DNA of 64,000 nt, taken from assembly GCF_964199755.1 (NCBI RefSeq), contig NC_133918.1, forward strand, positions 1,364,001 to 1,428,000. Reading direction: 5' to 3'. Both the position numbers and the translations under genes were made by a program. Below the pieces are notes generated by a model that was not told the DNA's origin, ran no database searches, and saw nothing but the letters and a program-made list of their open reading frames with translations. Numbering within the stretch: the stretch's first letter is position 1; every line of letters starts with the position of its first letter. This DNA is from Larus michahellis (taxonomy: Eukaryota; Chordata; Aves; Charadriiformes; Laridae). Below are positions 41,340 through 64,000 of this stretch, in pieces.

Positions 41340-44301
41340 CATCCTTCAGGTCACAGCGTGCCACTGCTCCCTGAAACAGGCCATGGCTGCCCTCCAGCCG
41401 GCTGTGCTGTGCCAGCCTGGGGCCCTGCAGCAGCTCCTGCCATGATGGTCCATCCAGGGCTTCCAGTCCTCCCAGCAAAGCCTCACCCAGGAGCTGGCAA
41501 GAAGGGCTGCTGCTTGTGCCGAGCACTGGAGGAGCTGTGCCGAAGGCGGTGATGGGGTTGGAGCTCAGCACATGCCGGGCGGCTGAAGGTCTGCACGTGG
41601 TGGGACAGGGCTTTTCGGGGCCAGAAGCGCTGGGGGACAGGCTGGGGCTGCAGTCCAGCGGGTGACTCAGGGCTGGCACGTGCCTCAACGTGGAGCTGGG
41701 ACTCAGCGGAAGCGGATTGAACCGCAGCTGCTTTGGACCTGGGGGTTCTCCCAGAGCATCATTAGATCAAGGTGATGTTGCACATCCCAACCCAGCTGCG
41801 TTTGGTGGGCCCAGGAAGCGAGGAGAGCCCCAACCGGCTGCATGGAGCCCCCCCCCCCCCCTCCAAATCCAACCTGCTTGTGAATGGCAGGAACAACTGC
41901 CGGGAGATCCGACAGTGGGGCCCCAGCCCGTTCTTGTACAACAGCGGAATCCAAATCGCTCTTTTCTGCGAAGTTTGGCAAAGAGGGAAGGTGTTTGTGC
42001 ACACACAGAGCTGCACCAGCTCGCGTAGACGGACTGAGCCCTTGCAGCAGCGGCACTGGGACGCTGGAGGGGGAGAACCAGAGGCATCGCCCCGAGCGCC
42101 CCCCCCCCCAGTGCGGCTGTCACAGCACTGCAAGGAAACACAAAAGGCAAACCCCCGCTTGAATCTGAAACCTGCTGCAGAGCCAAGAACCAGCAAATTA
42201 ATAACAAGAGATGAGTTCTCCACCCACCAACACTCCCCAGGCACCCCCCAGCCTGGCCCCCCGCCTTGCCAGCGCCAGCAAGAGTCACGCTTTCAAAACC
42301 GTCGCTCGCTCCAAACGCCTCGGGGTGCCCCGCGGACACACTGGGGCGTCAGGACTCTCCCGGGCCTCCCAGGAACTTCAGCTCTTCTGCTGGAGCTCGG
42401 CAGCATCCAGCACAGATTGAGTTTCCCGTGGGTGTGTCTGGCACGGCTTTGCGAGCACCCGCCCCCTCACCAGGTCAGGTCCCCAGCAGAGTATCCTGGG
42501 GTGGATCCCCAGAGGGTCCTCACAGACACCCAGGGGACAGATCCCACTCCGAGGGTGGGAATGGGAACTTCTGGCTACGCCCCAGGGTACTGCAGGGGGC
42601 TGAGGCACCCAGGACAAGCGGCAGCATCTTGTGTGATCATTTGGAGCAAGTTTTTATCATGTAAAACAAGAAGCAGATGGCATAGGCCTGACTGCTCTTA
42701 ACGGTGTGTGCCCCAGCACAGTTTAAGAAAATATTTGGGGCTCGTAAGACCTCTGCTGCCTGAGGCTTGATGGCCTGTGACCAATTCGAGGACGCATGTG
42801 GGCTCTCCAGAAAGGGTCTGCAAACACATTGCCCCATCAGCAACCGGTGACACGTGTCCGCTTTTGGTGACACAACACCGATTCTCCAATGCAAAACATA
42901 CCATGAGCCTGGGGGACTCCTGAGGTGAGGAACGCAGGGGCACCGGGCCGGCTCACGCTTTGCTCCGCTTCGCATCGCCCCGGGGCAGCCCCCCCCCTTG
43001 CTAACACTAAGTCACCAGCTCCACTCCCTGCAGCCTGTTAAAACTCTGCCCCAGGGGATTTCGGAGCTGGACGGCACTCGGGAGGACACCCCGATCGTAT
43101 ATTGCTCTTTAAAACTTATGGCAAGAATTCCCAGGCACTGGAAAAAGAAAGGAAGAAAGTGATTTCCATCCAAACTGATAAAAAATAGCTTTGGTTCCCC
43201 GCCCCTACATCCCTGCCACACACACCCATTACTCAGTTCAAAACCAATTAAGGTACTTGTGATAATGAAAATAAGATGTTTTACTTCTGCTGTGCCCATT
43301 TTAACCAGAATAAAGCAAGGGTAGCGAAGGCCTCATTTGCAAGACCAGCAAGGAGCCACCTTCCTCTCCCTCCTCTCACCCAGCCACGCACTGGGTGCGG
43401 CATTATCAGGTGTGGGAAACTCAGCATGGGATAATTCCCCTTCCCAGGAGATTCCGCAGCCAACATGTTCCACTTTTGCTCCTCCTGATGCTATTTAACT
43501 ATTCACCGGATGGATGCTCGACATCCCTGGGTGTGCTCTAGTCGTTACTCAAGAGGGCTGTTTGCTGTGGTCCTGCAGGGGTGGGAACAGCAGCAACGGG
43601 AGAAAGTGATGACGCCTTCCCACAGATCCTCGCTATTAAAGCTCCCTCTGGCATGGCAAGGTTTGCTGAGTGGCAAAACAGCAAAGAAAAGGTGAAAAGA
43701 AAGATTTTCTCCCTGCTTGCTCAGCAATCATTGTCTGTCAGAGAACAGCACCTGGCCCGATTCATTGCTAGATTGGAATTGGCATCTTCCCTAGGCCGCT
43801 GGTTCTATGAATTTTTGGCTTTCCTTCCCAGCTGCTTCCATTGCCTGATACAGGATGGGGATGGATGCCCAGATGGCTTCCCAGCACATCAGTGGGATTG
43901 CAATGTGTTTGCAGCACGCTCTGTTTGTCACCCCATTTTCAGAGCCTGGTTCATAAAAAGAATTATTTTCACGGAGCAGGAGCTGGCTGCCCCCGTGGAT
44001 GGACAGCTGTGAGTCTGGGTGCTGTCCCTTTGCGTGCTTCCACACATTTATTAGCTCTTACATTTGGGAAATGGGACCCCTTAGAAACCACGATTCCGCC
44101 TGCCCAGGGTGTTCAGGTGTCTGGGGGAAGTCGAGGGCAGCTCAGCGCCACACAGCCTGGGGGGTTTGAACTACCACCTCCCCCTGCCCCAACCCTGCTC
44201 ACGCACTGAGCATCCCCCAAGGCTGTCAAAAGTAAGTCCAAACCCATCTTTTTCCTCCCCACTGTCTCAGCCTTGCTCCCACTAATTGCGTGAAGACCAC
44301 T
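41340..44301. other. Intergenic sequence, no gene recognised
   Basis: Unique DNA, GC-rich to about 42,600, then more balanced and partly AT-rich (43,100-44,000). There are C runs near 41,849-41,862 and 42,102-42,110. No exon with splice sites and protein similarity was found. Confidence 0.5.
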
Positions 44302-44900
44302 CGCAGCCTGGGCTGCATCCCCAGCAGCGTGGGCAGCAGGGCGAGGGGGGGATTCTGCCCCTCTGCTCCGCTCGGGGGAGACCCCCCTGCAGTGCTGCCT
44401 CCAGCGCTGGGGCACCGACAGCAGAAGGACACGGAGCTGTTGGAGCGGGGCCAGAGGAGGCCCCGGAGATGCTGGGAGGGCTGGAGCCCCTCTGCTGGGA
44501 GGACAGGCTGAGAGAGCTGGGGGGGTTCAGCCTGGAGAAGAGAAGGCTCCGCGGAGACCTTCCAGCCCCTTCCAGTCCCTAAAGGGGCTCCAGGAAAGCT
44601 GGGGAGGGACTCTGGAGCAGGGAGGGGAGCCATGGGACGAGGGGGAAGGGTTTGAAACTGGAAGAGGGGAGATTGAGATGAGATGTGAGGAAGAAATTGT
44701 TTGCTGTGAGGGGGGTGAGCCCCTGGCCCAGGTTGCCCAGAGAAGCTGTGGCTGCCCCATCCCTGGAGGGGTTCAAGGCCAGGTTGGCCGGGGCTTGGAG
44801 CAACCTGGGCTGGTGGGAGGTGTCCCTGCCCAGGGCAGGGGGTGGCACTGGGTGGGCTTTCAGGTCCCTTCCAACCCAAACCATTCCATGATTTTATGAG
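44302..44900 (+). mobile_element. CR1 LINE, 3' end, 5'-truncated, young-looking
   Basis: A plus-strand CR1 from within the reverse-transcriptase region to the terminal repeat CCATTCCATGATTTTATGAG. Minus-strand translations here are shadows. It is about 98% identical to the copy at 5107-5564 over their shared part. Its first 214 bp are matched, inverted and with a single mismatch, by 55,867-56,080. Confidence 0.93.
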
Positions 44901-45580
44901 TCTAATCCTTTAGCTGGCTAAAGACTCCTCTGGGGAAAGTAGGGCAGCCGAGCCCTGATGAACACAGCTCAGGAAAGCGAGAAATCCTTCTGATGAGCAG
45001 CGCGAGTTTCCCTGCGCGTCCCACAGAGAGAATGGAGGGAGCCGTCCCCTTCCCTGCGAGGGTTTGTCGCAGCCAGAAATCAAACGCGACCCCAGTGGCC
45101 GCGGGGCCCGGCACGCAGGGAGGTCACCGAGCCCCAGGGACACGCCGGGCCCCGTGTGCCCCCGCAGCTGGCCCTGCCACGCGGGCTGCGCTCGCAGGAC
45201 ACATCGCAGGATGAATCGCTGCCGCTGAGCCACCGGGAAGGCGAAGGGCGGCCTGCTGGGAGCCCACACCAGCGCTCCCCGAGGGGCCGAACAGCCTTTT
45301 GCTGTTATTCGTTCAGGAAATTGCCTCAGGCCATGCCAGGAAAAAAAAAAAAAAAAAAAAAATAAAGGGGGAAATGTTTTCCTAGAACAAGTTGTGTCAC
45401 CGTGCGGGGTTTTTTTTCCGCTTTTTCAGCTTTTTCAGCTGGCACTTAGCGCAGGAAGGTGAAGCCTTGCGTGCTGTGCCGAGCAGGATATCCCAACCCG
45501 AGAGCGGCCCGAGGAGCAGAGCAAACCCCGGGCGCCGGGGCGCGGCAGCCTCGAACCGCTGGGGTGGTTTTAGGGGACCC
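44901..45580. other. Intergenic sequence before the RAB11B promoter
   Basis: Unique GC-rich DNA containing an uninterrupted run of 22 A at 45,341-45,362, followed by TAAAGGGGG. The A run could be a retroposition tail, but no recognisable element precedes it. Confidence 0.5.
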
Positions 45581-46018
45581 TCCCCACGTCCTCTACCCCA
45601 GGGTGCCTGCACCGCGCTGGCTCCGCTCCCGCAGCCCCGCCGCCGGCGGCACCACCCCCCCCCACCCGCTGCCGGCGGCGCTCGGAGCTGCGCACCCCGC
45701 CGAGCCCCGCCCCCGCCGAGCCCCGCCCCTCCCGCCGCAGGCCCCGCCCAACCCCCGGCCCCGGCCCCGCCTCGTCTCTCAGGGTCCCGGCTCAGGCACC
45801 CAAGCACCGCCCCTCCCCAGCTGCCCTCCTTCGATTGGACCGTGCTCTCCGCCACTCAGAGGCGCGCCCGCCGTCGATTGGGCGCTGTTGATAGGCCTGG
45901 CGAGGCGCCCGCCTCCTGCGGGCTCTGGCGGCTGCTGATAGGCGGCGGCGGGAGCGCCCCCCCCCCATCTGGGCCGCGGTCGGTGCCTGGCAGCCAGAGG
46001 GTCGGCGCCGCCATCGCC

Positions 46019-63667
<17,649 letters not shown>

Positions 63668-64000
63668 CCTCCTGTAGATGACTCTTGTGCCCTTCACTTC
63701 GTCTGTGCTTCATTTAGAAACTTGTGTGCACTTCTTATCTCCTGTGATTCAGTGACTCCCTCTTCCTTCCTTTACCCCGTCCCCAAGTCCCCCCCTTTCA
63801 TCTTAGAGCTTTAATCGTAGGGCTAACATTCCCCTGCCTCCGAAATCCCCTTCAATGTGGTGACTTTTGGGCTTGAAATGTAGGCACTGATCTGATAGAC
63901 GTGTTTGTGTTGGAACATCTGCTGCTGGATATTATCCCATGAAACACTCTCCTCATGGTTTTGGTTGTTTGTTTTTTTTTCTGGGAGAGAAACCATGGGG
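63668..64000 (+). other. RAB11B: RAB11B 3' UTR (partial)
   Basis: Sequence after the stop codon, pyrimidine-rich at 63,750-63,800. No polyadenylation signal occurs before the window ends, so the 3' UTR continues to the right. Confidence 0.8.

Overview
The window looks like nuclear DNA from a bird (a sauropsid at least), most likely from a GC-rich microchromosome. It carries two spliced vertebrate genes, and the interspersed repeats I recognise are all CR1-family LINEs, the dominant avian retroposon. GC-rich minisatellites and CpG islands are common. Nothing prokaryotic is present, and most long open frames are repeat artefacts or fragments of CR1.

Layout. Positions 1 to about 29,600 hold no gene I can support. 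They contain three CR1 copies (1-546, 5034-5581, 8044-8553), an isolated CpG-rich block (545-790), several tandem arrays (a G-rich array with a 250-280 bp higher-order period, 29 copies of a 49-bp hairpin-bearing unit, a GGTGAT-type array, a CCCAT pentamer array and G-rich hexamer tracts), and AT-rich islands with TAAT motifs that look like regulatory DNA. Positions 30,090-37,891 encode ANGPTL4 on the plus strand in seven exons (475 aa). Its promoter is CpG-rich, intron 3 is long and a polyadenylation signal lies at 39,299. Positions 39,320-45,580 are intergenic, with two CR1 copies. Positions 46,019-63,667 encode RAB11B on the plus strand in five exons (218 aa, complete), with a CpG-island promoter rich in GC boxes and CCAAT-type motifs. 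A 2.8 kb CR1 lies antisense in its third intron. The 3' UTR runs off the right edge.

ANGPTL4 next to RAB11B in the same orientation matches the mammalian order (human 19p13.2), which supports orthology. The two proteins are not known to share a pathway. ANGPTL4 is a secreted inhibitor of lipoprotein lipase. RAB11B is a recycling-endosome GTPase.

The most notable observations are these. The predicted ANGPTL4 keeps the lipase-inhibitory segment but lacks the two coiled-coil cysteines and the basic furin site known in mammals. A 214-bp inverted repeat with one mismatch links two CR1 copies on either side of RAB11B exons 1-3. Each unit of the 49-bp minisatellite can form an 8-bp-stem hairpin.
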